NCBI GenBank assembly: GCA_015654615.1
Contig: JAATGN010000332.1
Location: 1 to 42,721, forward strand
Source of the DNA: Rhodospirillales bacterium
GTDB lineage: Bacteria > Pseudomonadota > Alphaproteobacteria > Rhodospirillales > Magnetospirillaceae
Length of the DNA stretch: 42,721 nt
Direction of reading: 5' to 3'
The first letter of the stretch is position 1, and each line of letters begins with the position of its first letter. Below, piece by piece: positions 16,416 to 26,993 of the stretch. A program made the position numbers and the translations under genes. Below the pieces are notes generated by a model that worked only from the letters and a program-made list of their open reading frames with translations, searched no databases and was not told the DNA's origin.

Positions 16416-18175
16416 CGAATCTGCAGTTTCTTTTCCGGCATCACCATCGTGTCTTGCAGACCGCCGGCGAGCTTGCGTTCGAGATCCTGCTTCAACTCCG
16501 GTTCCGGATCGGAGATCAGGGCCCGCTGCCATTGGAAGCGCGCCTCCTCCTCGCGACCGACCTTCCACAGCGCATCGCCCAGATGATCGTTGATCGCCGC
16601 ATCCTCGGGATGCAGTTCGACGGCGCGTTCAAGCGTCTCGACCGCCCCGGCGTAATCGCCGGAACGGAAAAGCGCCCAGCCCAGGCTGTCGACGATATAG
16701 CCGTCCTTGGGCAATTGCGCGACCGCCTTCTCGATCATCTGCATGGCCTGCTCGAAATTGATCCCCTGTTCGATCCAGCTATAGCCCAGGTAATTCAGGA
16801 CATGCGGCTCGTCCGGCTGAAGTTCGAGGGCCCGCAGGAAATCGCTTTCGGCCCTGGTCCATTGCTTGGCGCGTTCGAGCGCGATGCCCCGCGAATAATA
16901 GATGCCCCACTGTTCGGGGCGCGGCGGACCGAGGATGGCCAAGGCGCGGTCATAGGCGGCGACCGCCTCGTTCCAACGTTTGTGCCGGCGCAGGACGTCG
17001 CCCAGCATGATCAGCGCTTCCGGGCGGTCGGCATGCTGCTCGGCCAGGGTCTCCAGCGTCCGCGTCGCCGCGTCGATATCGTCGAGGTCGTCGTAATTGG
17101 CGGCGATCCGCAATTGCGCCGACCAATAGACCGGCGAGGAAGGCCTGATCTCCTGGAACATCGCGTTGGCGTCCTTGAGACGGCCCAGACCTTGCAGCAG
17201 ATCGGCCACCATCACCTGGGCCAGGGGGAAGTCGGGCTGCAGGTCGACCGCCATGCGCGCGAAGATGAGAGCCAATTCCGAGGCGCGCCCCTGGCGCAGC
17301 GAGCCGGCGGCGTCGAACAGCGCCTCGGCCATGCCGGCGGCGGCCGAATCGACCACGCGGCTCAGCGTCTGGCCATTGCCGATCATGCTGCTTTCCGGAT
17401 GATCCTGCCGATAATGGGCGAGCATCTCGGCCGCCTTGTCGGGTTGCCCGATGCGCTGATAGAAAGCCATCGCCGCTTCGGTGGTGCGCAGGGTCGACCC
17501 GCCGGTTCCGGCCAGGGTGCTGCGGTAATATTGCTCCGCCGCCATTCGGCGGTCGGCCAGATCGTTCATCAACGCGGCGTGGAAGTCGTGCAGCGCCGCG
17601 TAATTGCTGATCTGCGACAGGGGCGCGATCGTTTCGAGGGCGGCATCGAAATTGCCCTGCCCGACTTTCGCCCAGCCCAGGATGAGCGGCACCATGAAGG
17701 TATTCAGGCCGCGCTTCGGCATGCCGGAGACGGTGGCCTCGACGGCGGTCCAGTCCCCCGCCTTGGCCTGCTGCTCGGCGATCAGCAGGGCGGCGATCGC
17801 CGCGTCGCCGTCGAAGGTCAGAAGCCGCTTGGCGACGACCGTGGCCGCCTTCAATCGTCCCCCGGCCGCCAGGGAAAGATAGGCCCGCTGCAGCAGCTCG
17901 ACATTTTCGGGGTCTTCGGCCAGGGAGCGTTGCAGATAATCGGCGGCGGCGACCAGATCGTTCTGATTCTGGGCAAACCGGCCGGCCAGGTAATTCCCGG
18001 CGCCGGACCCTTCGGCGGGCATCGGCCGGCCGATCAGCGCGCTGTCGGCCGGCGGCGATTCCCCCCCTTCCGAACGCAGGCCGCTGCTGCAGGCCGGCAA
18101 CAGGACGACCAGGAGAGCGGCGCAGACCCCTCGCAGACCGAGAGGGAGGCGAACCGACGACCCACGCATCACCAT
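16412..18175 (-). CDS. TPR-repeat lipoprotein
   Basis: This 587-residue protein has a lipoprotein signal with lipobox LPAC (Cys29), so it is probably anchored at the periplasmic side of a membrane. From about residue 60 to the end it consists of tetratricopeptide repeats (for example [31 protein letters not shown] and [28 protein letters not shown]), scaffolds for protein–protein contact. I chose the ATG at 18175 because GAGGG lies about seven bases upstream; GTG 18181 is the alternative. It lies between the ETF-QO gene and ispE, an arrangement I associate with Rhodospirillales. The binding partner is not known; a role in envelope assembly is only a guess. Confidence 0.88.
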   Translation of the reverse strand: MVMRGSSVRLPLGLRGVCAALLVVLLPACSSGLRSEGGESPPADSALIGRPMPAEGSGAGNYLAGRFAQNQNDLVAAADYLQRSLAEDPENVELLQRAYLSLAAGGRLKAATVVAKRLLTFDGDAAIAALLIAEQQAKAGDWTAVEATVSGMPKRGLNTFMVPLILGWAKVGQGNFDAALETIAPLSQISNYAALHDFHAALMNDLADRRMAAEQYYRSTLAGTGGSTLRTTEAAMAFYQRIGQPDKAAEMLAHYRQDHPESSMIGNGQTLSRVVDSAAAGMAEALFDAAGSLRQGRASELALIFARMAVDLQPDFPLAQVMVADLLQGLGRLKDANAMFQEIRPSSPVYWSAQLRIAANYDDLDDIDAATRTLETLAEQHADRPEALIMLGDVLRRHKRWNEAVAAYDRALAILGPPRPEQWGIYYSRGIALERAKQWTRAESDFLRALELQPDEPHVLNYLGYSWIEQGINFEQAMQMIEKAVAQLPKDGYIVDSLGWALFRSGDYAGAVETLERAVELHPEDAAINDHLGDALWKVGREEEARFQWQRALISDPEPELKQDLERKLAGGLQDTMVMPEKKLQIR

Positions 18176-18217
18176 GTCCACACCCTCACGCGGCCCGCCT
18201 CGGCCGCAGCCTCTCTT

Positions 18218-19858
18218 TTACATGTTGGGATAATTCGGGCCACCGCCCCCCTCCGGCACCACCCAATTGATGTTCTGGGAGGGATCTTTGATGTCGCACG
18301 ATTTGCAATGAACACAATTCGAGGCGTTGATTTGCAGGCGGGGCGATTGTCCGGCGTCATCTCTTATGATCTCGTAAACGCCGGCCGGACAATAGCGCTG
18401 CTCCGGCGCGTCGTACAGGGCAAGATTGACGGTGATGGGAACATTTGGATCCTTGAGCTGCAGATGGACGGGCTGGTCTTCCTCATGCGCCGCGTTGGAA
18501 ATGAACACCGAGGACAAACGATCGAACGTCACCTGACCATCCGGCTTGGGGTAAACGATCGGCACGGACCGCGCGGCCGGCCGCAGTTGCTGGTGATCGG
18601 CGTGCACCGGAAGCGTCCACGGCGCCCGCCCCCGGAATAGATAGGTATCGACAGCCGAATAGACGAGCCCGGCCCACAAGCCCCAATGGAATGCCGGGCG
18701 AATGTTGCGGGCCAGATACAGTTCCTCCCACAGCCACGAGGCCTTCAGCCGCTCCGGATAGCCGAGAATTTCGCGGGGCGCCGCAGCGGGAAGACCATTC
18801 GACGCCTCGAACAGGGCCTCGGCCGCCACCATGCCCGATTTCATCGCCGTATGGATCCCCTTGATCTTTGGCGTATTGAGGAATCCCGCGGTATCGCCGA
18901 TCAGCAGGCCGCCGGGAAAGGTCAGCTGGGGGATGGATTGCAGACCGCCCTCCGACAGGGCGCGGGCGCCGTAGGCGATGCGCCGCCCCCCCACGAAGGT
19001 CGGGCGAATCGCCGGATGGGTCTTGTAGCGCTGCAACTCCTCGAAGGGCGACAGATAGGGATTTTTATAATCCAGTCCGACGACGAAGCCGACGGCCACC
19101 TGGTTGTTTTCCAAATGATAGAGGAACGACCCGCCATAGGTCTCGCCGTCGAGCGGCCAGCCGACGGAGTGGACCACCAGTCCCGGTTTGTGCCGGGCGG
19201 GATCGATTTCCCACAATTCCTTGACGCCGAGGCCATAGGTCTGGGGGGCGGCGTGCCGGCGCAACGCGAAGCGCTCGAACAGCGTCTTGGTCAGCGAGCC
19301 GCGGCATCCTTCGGCGAACAGCGTCTGGCCGGCCAGCAATTCGACGCCGGGCGCATGATTGGCGGTGGGGCGGCCGTCGCGGCCGACGCCCATGTCGCCG
19401 GTGGCGATGCCGCGCACCGCGCCGCTTTCGTCATACAGCACCTCGGCCGCCGCGAAACCGGGGAAGATCTCGACGCCCAGTTCCTCCGCCTGTTCCCCCA
19501 GCCAGCGCACCAGATTGCCCAGGCTGATGATGTAATTGCCGTGATTGTGCATTTGCGGCGGCGTCGGCAGGCGGACCGAGCGCGTTTCGGTGAAGAACAG
19601 GAAATGGTCGTCGCCGGCCGGCGTCAGCAGCGGCGCCCCCTTGTCCTTCCAGTCGGGAATCAGTTCGTCCAGCGCCTTCGGCTCGAAAACCGCCCCGGAA
19701 AGAATATGGGCCCCCAGTTCGGAGCCTTTTTCGATGAGACAAACCGACAGCTCGCGGCCGCTTTCGATAGCCAGCTGCCGGAGCCTGATCGCCGCGGCCA
19801 GGCCGGCCGGCCCGCCGCCGACGATCACCACATCGAATTCCATCGATTCTCGCTGCAT
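18218..19858 (-). CDS. Electron transfer flavoprotein–ubiquinone oxidoreductase (ETF-QO)
   Basis: This 546-residue enzyme passes electrons from electron transfer flavoprotein, reduced by acyl-CoA and other dehydrogenases, into the ubiquinone pool at the membrane. The FAD-binding motif is VVIVGGGPAGLAAAIRL (about residues 10–26); further FAD/quinone blocks include GDTAGFLNTPKIKGIHTAMKSG. The C-terminal ferredoxin-like part carries the 4Fe-4S ligands Cys490, Cys515, Cys518 and Cys521 (NCVHCKSCDIKDP). The length is normal for the family. GAGAGGACGGAC precedes the ATG. It is the first gene of a minus-strand run with the TPR lipoprotein and ispE and is divergent from the uracil-DNA glycosylase gene. 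Confidence 0.96.
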   Translation of the reverse strand: MQRESMEFDVVIVGGGPAGLAAAIRLRQLAIESGRELSVCLIEKGSELGAHILSGAVFEPKALDELIPDWKDKGAPLLTPAGDDHFLFFTETRSVRLPTPPQMHNHGNYIISLGNLVRWLGEQAEELGVEIFPGFAAAEVLYDESGAVRGIATGDMGVGRDGRPTANHAPGVELLAGQTLFAEGCRGSLTKTLFERFALRRHAAPQTYGLGVKELWEIDPARHKPGLVVHSVGWPLDGETYGGSFLYHLENNQVAVGFVVGLDYKNPYLSPFEELQRYKTHPAIRPTFVGGRRIAYGARALSEGGLQSIPQLTFPGGLLIGDTAGFLNTPKIKGIHTAMKSGMVAAEALFEASNGLPAAAPREILGYPERLKASWLWEELYLARNIRPAFHWGLWAGLVYSAVDTYLFRGRAPWTLPVHADHQQLRPAARSVPIVYPKPDGQVTFDRLSSVFISNAAHEEDQPVHLQLKDPNVPITVNLALYDAPEQRYCPAGVYEIIRDDAGQSPRLQINASNCVHCKSCDIKDPSQNINWVVPEGGGGPNYPNM

Positions 19859-20006
19859 GTCCGTCCTCTCCCTCGCTCCCCGGCATGATCGGCTTGGCGC
19901 CTTAAATTCGTCTTCCCGCCGTCTTCGTTACAGCCTCTATAACATAGCCATTCAAGAGGGCAATCGCCCTTCTGGCAAATCGCCTCCCATATGCTAGGCT
20001 GGACCG

Positions 20007-20837
20007 ATGACGTTAGACGGACCGACCTTCACCCTGGCGCCCGCGCAGCTTCTCCGCTGGTATCTCGACGCCGGCGTCGACGAGACCATCGGCGACCGTC
20101 CGCTGGATCGCTATGCTTCGGCGCAGCCGGCGGCGTCCGGCCTCCCGCCGCCGACCCCGGCGTTCCGGATGGCGCCGGCCGCCGCCGCCGGCGCGGCTTC
20201 CGCCCTTCCGCCTCCCGGACCGGATGCCGCGCGGGTCGGCGCCGCGCATCTGGCCGCGGAAAGCCGGACGCTGGACGACCTCAGGGCGGCGATGGAAGCC
20301 TATGACGGCTGCGCCCTGAAGCGGACCTGCCAACGGATGGTGTTCGCCGACGGCAACCCGCAGGCCCGGGTCATGCTGATCGGCGAAGCGCCGGGGGCCG
20401 ACGAAGACCGGCTGGGACTGCCCTTCGTCGGCGTCAGCGGAAAATTGCTCGACCGCATGCTGGCCTCGATCGGGCTGGACCGCAGCAGCGCCTACATCAC
20501 CAACGTGGTGCCCTGGCGGCCGCCGGGGAATCGCAAGCCGGAACCGACCGAGGTCGAACTGTGCCTGCCTTTCATCATCCGCCACATCGAACTGGTCGCC
20601 CCCGACGTCCTGGTCTTTCTGGGCGGCGCCCCGGCCACCGCGCTGCTGGCCAGGCACGACGCGATCAGCCGGATGCGCGGCCGCTGGCACGCGTATCCGT
20701 CGAACGGCCCGGCGGGGCCCATTCCGGCCATGCCGACCTATCATCCGGCCTATCTGCTGCGCACGCCGCATCACAAGCGAGAGGCCTGGAGCGATTTTCT
20801 GTCCATCCGCAAGAAGCTGGACAGCCATGTCGAATAA
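20007..20837 (+). CDS. Uracil-DNA glycosylase, family 4 type
   Basis: This 276-residue protein excises uracil from DNA as the first step of base-excision repair. After a variable Ala/Pro-rich N-terminal region (about 1–95) comes the family 4 domain: an iron–sulfur ligand cluster region YDGCALKRTC, the motif GEAPGADEDRLGLPFVG (about 126–142), TNVVPWRPPGNRKP and the C-terminal PTYHPAYLLR. The long low-complexity N-terminus is common in alphaproteobacterial homologues. The gene stands alone, divergent from the ETF-QO gene. Confidence 0.93.
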   Translation: MTLDGPTFTLAPAQLLRWYLDAGVDETIGDRPLDRYASAQPAASGLPPPTPAFRMAPAAAAGAASALPPPGPDAARVGAAHLAAESRTLDDLRAAMEAYDGCALKRTCQRMVFADGNPQARVMLIGEAPGADEDRLGLPFVGVSGKLLDRMLASIGLDRSSAYITNVVPWRPPGNRKPEPTEVELCLPFIIRHIELVAPDVLVFLGGAPATALLARHDAISRMRGRWHAYPSNGPAGPIPAMPTYHPAYLLRTPHHKREAWSDFLSIRKKLDSHVE

Positions 20838-20991
20838 GCATGTCGGAGGCCAGGCCCTAACGCATTGAGTCTCAACAAAACTCAGGAAAAGTTTAGGGAT
20901 ATTGGCCATCAAGGCTTGCTCCCCTCCTCCAAATCGATTTATAAAGCTGAAGACAATCATCGGCGAAACCGATTACGGAAGAGGAGAGACG

Positions 20992-22818
20992 ATGCTGCGA
21001 AGCAGGCTTCTCCAGGCCTTCCTGGCCCTGGTACTGACCTCGGCCACGCACGTTGCGTGGGCCGGCCAGCCCATCCCCGCAGAAGGCGATGCCGGAAGTG
21101 TGGTTGCGGCCATCAACGGCTTTGCCGGCAAATTGGGCCGGCAGATCGCCGTTCCCTCGGTCATCAGCGACAGCGACGCCCAGATCTATCGATCCGCCTT
21201 CGATGCCGGAGAGCGCGGGTCATGGGCGGCGGCCGACCGCGAGATCGCCCGGCTCCAGGATCCGCTCCTGATCGGCCATCTGCTCGCCCAGCGTTATCTG
21301 GCGCCGTCGTTCCGCCCGCAGACGGAAGAGTTGAAGGATTGGATGGCGCGTTATGCCGACCTGCCGGAGGCCGATGCCATCTACGACCTGGCGAAGCAGC
21401 GCCTGGGCAACAAGGTCTCCGGCCTGAAGCCGCCGACGCGCAGCGACCAGACGAACGCCGTCTCGACCAGCCGTGACGACGACCCGGTCTGGGAGGAATT
21501 TTCGGTCGAGAGCAATCGCGATCTCAGCGCCAGCGACCGTCGCCGCCTGCAGGATATCAAGGAGCGTTTCCGCACCCTGGTCCGCCAAAGCAAATATGAC
21601 GCAGCCCAGGCCTCCCTGGAAAGCAACGAGGCGCGGCGCCTGCTCGATCAGGTCGACCAGGACGAACTGGCCACGGTGCTTTCGATCGCCCTGTTCGCCG
21701 AAGGCCGCGACGCCGAGGCCCTGCAATGGGCCAGCCAGGCCGCCGATCGTTCGGGCGACGTCTTGCCGGAAGCCCATTGGGTCGCCGGTCTCGCCCTGTG
21801 GCGCAGCGGCCAGCGCGGCGCGGCGGCGGCGCGCCATTTCGAGGCGGTCGGCAATGCGACCGACGTGTCGAACTGGCTGATTTCGGCCGGCGCCTATTGG
21901 GCGGCCAGGGCCAATCTGACCGCCAAGCATCCCGAACTGGTCAACCATTGGCTGCAACGGGCCGCCGCCTATCCGCGGACCTTCTACGGCCTGCTGGCCC
22001 GCCGGGCCCTGGGCGAAGACATTCAATATTCCTGGGACGCCCGGCCCTTCACCGACCTCGACGGCGAGGCCCTGAAGCGTGTCCCGGCCGGGCGGCGGGC
22101 CCTGGCCCTGCTGCAGATCGGCGATTCCAGCCGCGCCGAGGACGAGTTGCACCGGCTGTCCGACGACGCCGGCCCGGCCCTTTCGCAGTCGATGCTGGCG
22201 CTGTCCCACACCAGCGGCATGCCGGCCCTGGCCGTCATCCTGGGCAGCCGGATCGAAGCCAAGGACGGCCGCTATCACGACAGCGCCGATTATCCGCTGC
22301 CCGATTGGCGTCCGACCGGGGGCTGGTCGATCGACCGGGCCTTGCTGCTGGCGATCGCCCGCCAGGAATCGTCGTTCAATCCCAAGGCCAAGAGCCCTTG
22401 CGGCGCCATCGGCCTGATGCAGCTGATGCCGCGCACCGCCCGCTCGATGGGCGCCGGCAAATTGACCGATCCGCAGGTCAATCTCGAACTGGGGCAGCGC
22501 TATGTGCATCGTCTGCTGGACGATGAGACGGTCAAGGGCAATCTGCTGTTCCTCGCCGCCTCCTACAACAGCGGTCCGGGCAATGTGGCGCGCTGGCTGC
22601 AGAACGTGAACCATAACGGCGACGCCTTGCTGTTCATGGAAAGCATCCCGGTGCACGAGACCCGCGCCTTCGTCGAGCGGGTGATGACCAACTTCTGGGC
22701 CTATCGCAACCGCCTGGGACAGACCTCTCCGTCGCTCGACGCCATCGCCGCCGGCGATTGGCCGTTGTATGATGGGCCTGAGGCAAGAATCCAGGCGGTC
22801 AGGCATGTCAAAAATTGA
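20992..22818 (+). CDS. Soluble lytic murein transglycosylase (SLT, Slt70-like)
   Basis: This 608-residue periplasmic enzyme cleaves the peptidoglycan glycan strand to 1,6-anhydromuramyl products. A signal peptide (residues 1–24, ending VAWA) is followed by a long helical superhelix region (to about 430). The C-terminal SLT domain carries catalytic Glu459 in ARQESSFNPKAKSPCGAIGLMQLMP and the AASYNSGPGNV and ETRAFVERVMTNFWAYR blocks. I chose the ATG at 20992 because GAGGAGAG lies just upstream and the signal peptide begins there. Its end overlaps the MoaB-like gene by 14 bp. Confidence 0.94.
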   Translation: MLRSRLLQAFLALVLTSATHVAWAGQPIPAEGDAGSVVAAINGFAGKLGRQIAVPSVISDSDAQIYRSAFDAGERGSWAAADREIARLQDPLLIGHLLAQRYLAPSFRPQTEELKDWMARYADLPEADAIYDLAKQRLGNKVSGLKPPTRSDQTNAVSTSRDDDPVWEEFSVESNRDLSASDRRRLQDIKERFRTLVRQSKYDAAQASLESNEARRLLDQVDQDELATVLSIALFAEGRDAEALQWASQAADRSGDVLPEAHWVAGLALWRSGQRGAAAARHFEAVGNATDVSNWLISAGAYWAARANLTAKHPELVNHWLQRAAAYPRTFYGLLARRALGEDIQYSWDARPFTDLDGEALKRVPAGRRALALLQIGDSSRAEDELHRLSDDAGPALSQSMLALSHTSGMPALAVILGSRIEAKDGRYHDSADYPLPDWRPTGGWSIDRALLLAIARQESSFNPKAKSPCGAIGLMQLMPRTARSMGAGKLTDPQVNLELGQRYVHRLLDDETVKGNLLFLAASYNSGPGNVARWLQNVNHNGDALLFMESIPVHETRAFVERVMTNFWAYRNRLGQTSPSLDAIAAGDWPLYDGPEARIQAVRHVKN

Positions 22819-23350
22819 TGGTGAGCGGGCTTTTCTATCGGTCAATATCGCGGTTCTGACGGTTTCCGACAGCCGTACCGAGGCCAACGACACGTCGGGC
22901 CGCACCCTGGTCGAATTGATCGCCAGGGACGGCCATAAAGTCGTCGACAAGCGCATCGTCACCGACGATGCGGATCTGTTGGTCGCCCAGCTGAAACGCT
23001 GGATCGCCGATCCGGAAATCGATGTGGTGATCTCGACCGGCGGCACCGGCTTGACCGGACGCGATGTCACGGCCGAAGCCTTTCACGCCGTCTATGAGAA
23101 GGAAATCGCCGGTTTCGGCGAACTGTTCCGCCAATTGTCCTTCGCCAAGATCGGCACCTCGACCATTCAAAGCCGCGCCACCGGGGGCGTCGCCCATGGC
23201 ACCTATCTGTTCGCCCTTCCCGGTTCGCCCGGCGCCTGCCGGGACGCCTGGGAGGACATCCTGCGCTGGCAGCTCGACAGCCGGCATCTCCCCTGTAATC
23301 TGGTCGAATTGATGCCGCGGCTGCTGGAACACCTCAAGCCGAAAGGCTGA
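22805..23350 (+). CDS. moaB: MoaB/Mog-family molybdopterin-binding protein
   Basis: This 181-residue protein belongs to the MoaB/MogA family, which adenylylates molybdopterin before molybdenum insertion in molybdenum cofactor synthesis; some MoaB proteins are inactive paralogues. Family motifs are VNIAVLTVSDSRTEANDTSGRTLVELI at the start, VISTGGTGLTGRDVTAEAF (about 80–98) and FALPGSPGACRDAWEDIL (about 140–157). The ATG at 22805 lies within the end of the lytic transglycosylase gene, implying shared transcription without a functional link. It is followed by a small minus-strand gene and a terminator hairpin. Confidence 0.93.
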   Translation: MSKIDGERAFLSVNIAVLTVSDSRTEANDTSGRTLVELIARDGHKVVDKRIVTDDADLLVAQLKRWIADPEIDVVISTGGTGLTGRDVTAEAFHAVYEKEIAGFGELFRQLSFAKIGTSTIQSRATGGVAHGTYLFALPGSPGACRDAWEDILRWQLDSRHLPCNLVELMPRLLEHLKPKG

Positions 23351-23401
23351 CCGGCCCCGTTGCCTTGCTCGGGCGGGCCGTTCGGCCGGACGGATGCCCG
23401 A

Positions 23402-23560
23402 TCAGCGGCGAATGATCCGCATGAAGGAATCATAAAGCGGCTGCGGTTCGATCTGCTCCGCCGCTTCCCGCTCCTGCGCCGCGGCCTCTTCCGGCGGACG
23501 ATCCTCCGCCCGGCTCTCTGTCGCCGTCGGGTCCCGGCTCTGTTGGGTCCGCTCTTCCAT
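23402..23560 (-). CDS. Small 52-residue charged protein, uncharacterised
   Basis: A minus-strand frame starting at ATG 23560, with GGGAGG seven bases upstream, encodes 52 residues. Residues 1 to about 35 are Glu/Arg/Ala-rich and probably disordered (MEERTQQSRDPTATESRAED, EEAAAQEREAAEQ); the end is a compact LYDSFMRIIRR that could form an amphipathic helix. The well-placed ribosome site, non-random composition and unique start support a real gene. It converges on moaB. No family is recognised and no function is claimed. Confidence 0.6.
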   Translation of the reverse strand: MEERTQQSRDPTATESRAEDRPPEEAAAQEREAAEQIEPQPLYDSFMRIIRR

Positions 23561-23591
23561 CCGCTTGCCTCCCGGTGTTTTCTGTCAGCCT

Positions 23592-23632
23592 AGAGCGCGA
23601 TGCCTTAAATCGGCATCACGCTCTGGCTTTTT
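23592..23632 (+). terminator. Stem-loop terminator after moaB, of a TAGAGCG-type repeat
   Basis: Arms 23592–23604 (AGAGCGCGATGCC) and 23612–23624 (GGCATCACGCTCT) pair with one mismatch around a TTAAATC loop. The T-rich CTTTTTC follows, as in an intrinsic terminator. The TAGAGCG opening is also seen at 42560 (TAGAGCGCTTTGCGATC), so the hairpin may be a dispersed element used as a terminator. Confidence 0.65.
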
Positions 23633-23897
23633 CTTGATGTCCCTCGCCGGGCGCGCGCCTCCGCGCGCTTGGCCGCGGCCTCAATGGCCGCTCTAATACC
23701 GCCGGTTTTTTTCATATTATCGCTGGAAATTGAACAATTCCAGATGCCCTTTAGGATATGACCGCGCCGAATATCTCTACCATAACGTGAATTTATCCAA
23801 CTTTTTCGCCTGGTAAAATTATGTAATTCAACTTAAAATATATATTGTTCTCTTTTTGTTCTTGAAATACCCCCTGTTTCGCCCAATCTTTTCCCCC
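23633..23897. promoter_or_regulatory. AT-rich promoter region before the radical SAM gene
   Basis: This stretch has no gene. It begins with GC-rich hairpin material (GCGGCC/GGCCGC around 23676–23692) and then becomes the most AT-rich part of the local core region (23700–23880), with TTAAAATATATATTG near 23832–23846 as -10-like material. It probably holds the promoter of the gene starting at 23898. Confidence 0.45.
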
Positions 23898-24971
23898 ATG
23901 AGCAATCCTCCTTTCCACTATCGTGGCACCGCGAGCAATCCGGACGGACGCTTCGAACCTCACCGGCGGGAAACCGTCGACGACGGCTGGTGGCAGGACG
24001 ACGATCTGCCCCCGCTGAAAACCTCGCTCGAACGGGATCATGCCCGGCGCATCGTCACCCGCAACGACTCCCCGGATATCCCCTTCGAGCAATCGATCAA
24101 TCCCTATCGGGGCTGCGAACACGGCTGCGTCTATTGTTATGCGCGGCCCAGCCACGGCTATCTGGGCTTGTCCTCCGGACTCGATTTCGAGACCAGGCTG
24201 TTCGCCAAGCCCAATGCCGCGTCGTTGCTGGATGCGGAATTGCGGCGAAGCGGCTATCGATGCAGGACCATCGCCATGGGGACCAATACCGATCCCTACC
24301 AGCCGGTCGAACGCCGTCAACGGATCACCCGCTCCATTCTCGAAGTGCTGCGCTCATTCCGCCATCCCGTCTGCATCACCACCAAATCGGCCCTGATCGT
24401 GCGCGATATCGACATTCTGGCGCCGATGGCGGCGGACGGCCTGGCCAGTGTCGCCGTCTCCATCACGACGCTCGATCGCGACCTGGCCCGCAGCCTGGAA
24501 CCGCGCGCCGCCGTGCCGGCCCAAAGGCTGGCGGCGATTCGCGCCCTGGCGGCGGCGGGAATTCCCACCGCGGTCTCGGTCGCCCCGGTAATCCCGGTCC
24601 TGACCGACCACGAACTGGAGCGCATCCTCGAGGCCGCGGCGGCGCATGGGGCCGGCACGGCCAGCTGGGGTCTGCTGCGCCTGCCCTTCGAGGTCAAGGA
24701 GCTGTTCGACCAGTGGCTTGTCCAGCACCGCCCCGGACGCCGGACCCATGTGCTCGACCAAATCCGCGAATACCGGCGGGGAAAGCTGCACGATTCGACG
24801 TTCGGACGGCGCTTCACCGGCGACGGCCCGTTGAGCGTCCTCCTGGACAGGCGGTTTCACATCGCCCTCCGCCGCCTTGGCCTCAGTCCCAGGCCGCCCC
24901 GGCATCTGCGCACCGATCTGTTCGCCGCGCCGCCCCGTCCGGGCGACCAGTTGACCCTGTTCCAGTGGTGA
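23898..24971 (+). CDS. Radical SAM protein of the PA0069/Rv2578c family
   Basis: This 357-residue protein contains the radical SAM cluster motif C-x3-C-x2-C (Cys73, Cys77, Cys80 in GCEHGCVYCYARPSHGYLGLS), whose 4Fe-4S cluster cleaves S-adenosylmethionine to a 5'-deoxyadenosyl radical. Other family blocks are MGTNTDPYQPVER, ITTKSALIVRDIDIL, VSITTLDRDLARSLEPRA and the C-terminal PRPGDQLTLFQW. It is related to spore photoproduct lyase-type proteins, but the substrate of this subgroup is not established to my knowledge. The ATG at 23898 is preferred to 23856, as the extra residues (MFLKYPLFRPIFSP) come from the AT-rich leader. It is followed after 136 bp by rnhB. Confidence 0.9.
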   Translation: MSNPPFHYRGTASNPDGRFEPHRRETVDDGWWQDDDLPPLKTSLERDHARRIVTRNDSPDIPFEQSINPYRGCEHGCVYCYARPSHGYLGLSSGLDFETRLFAKPNAASLLDAELRRSGYRCRTIAMGTNTDPYQPVERRQRITRSILEVLRSFRHPVCITTKSALIVRDIDILAPMAADGLASVAVSITTLDRDLARSLEPRAAVPAQRLAAIRALAAAGIPTAVSVAPVIPVLTDHELERILEAAAAHGAGTASWGLLRLPFEVKELFDQWLVQHRPGRRTHVLDQIREYRRGKLHDSTFGRRFTGDGPLSVLLDRRFHIALRRLGLSPRPPRHLRTDLFAAPPRPGDQLTLFQW

Positions 24972-25107
24972 AGATCCGGCCGGATGTCGCCGCCCGGACG
25001 ATCGCCAGATGCCGCTGCTCGACGACAGGCACCGCGAGACCCTCGACAATCGAAGCGCCGGTGCTATGGTTTGGATGATTGCACCCGCGTTTTAAGTCGA
25101 ACATCCG

Positions 25108-26884
<1,777 letters not shown>

Positions 26885-26993
26885 GAAGGGCCGGGCGGCG
26901 CGCGCCTTGAAACTTCCGTTCCGCTCCGGCCATGCCCATATGCAATGGCCGGCATGATCGGTCCGTTTCGCTCCCAAAAAAGGATGTGATCCC

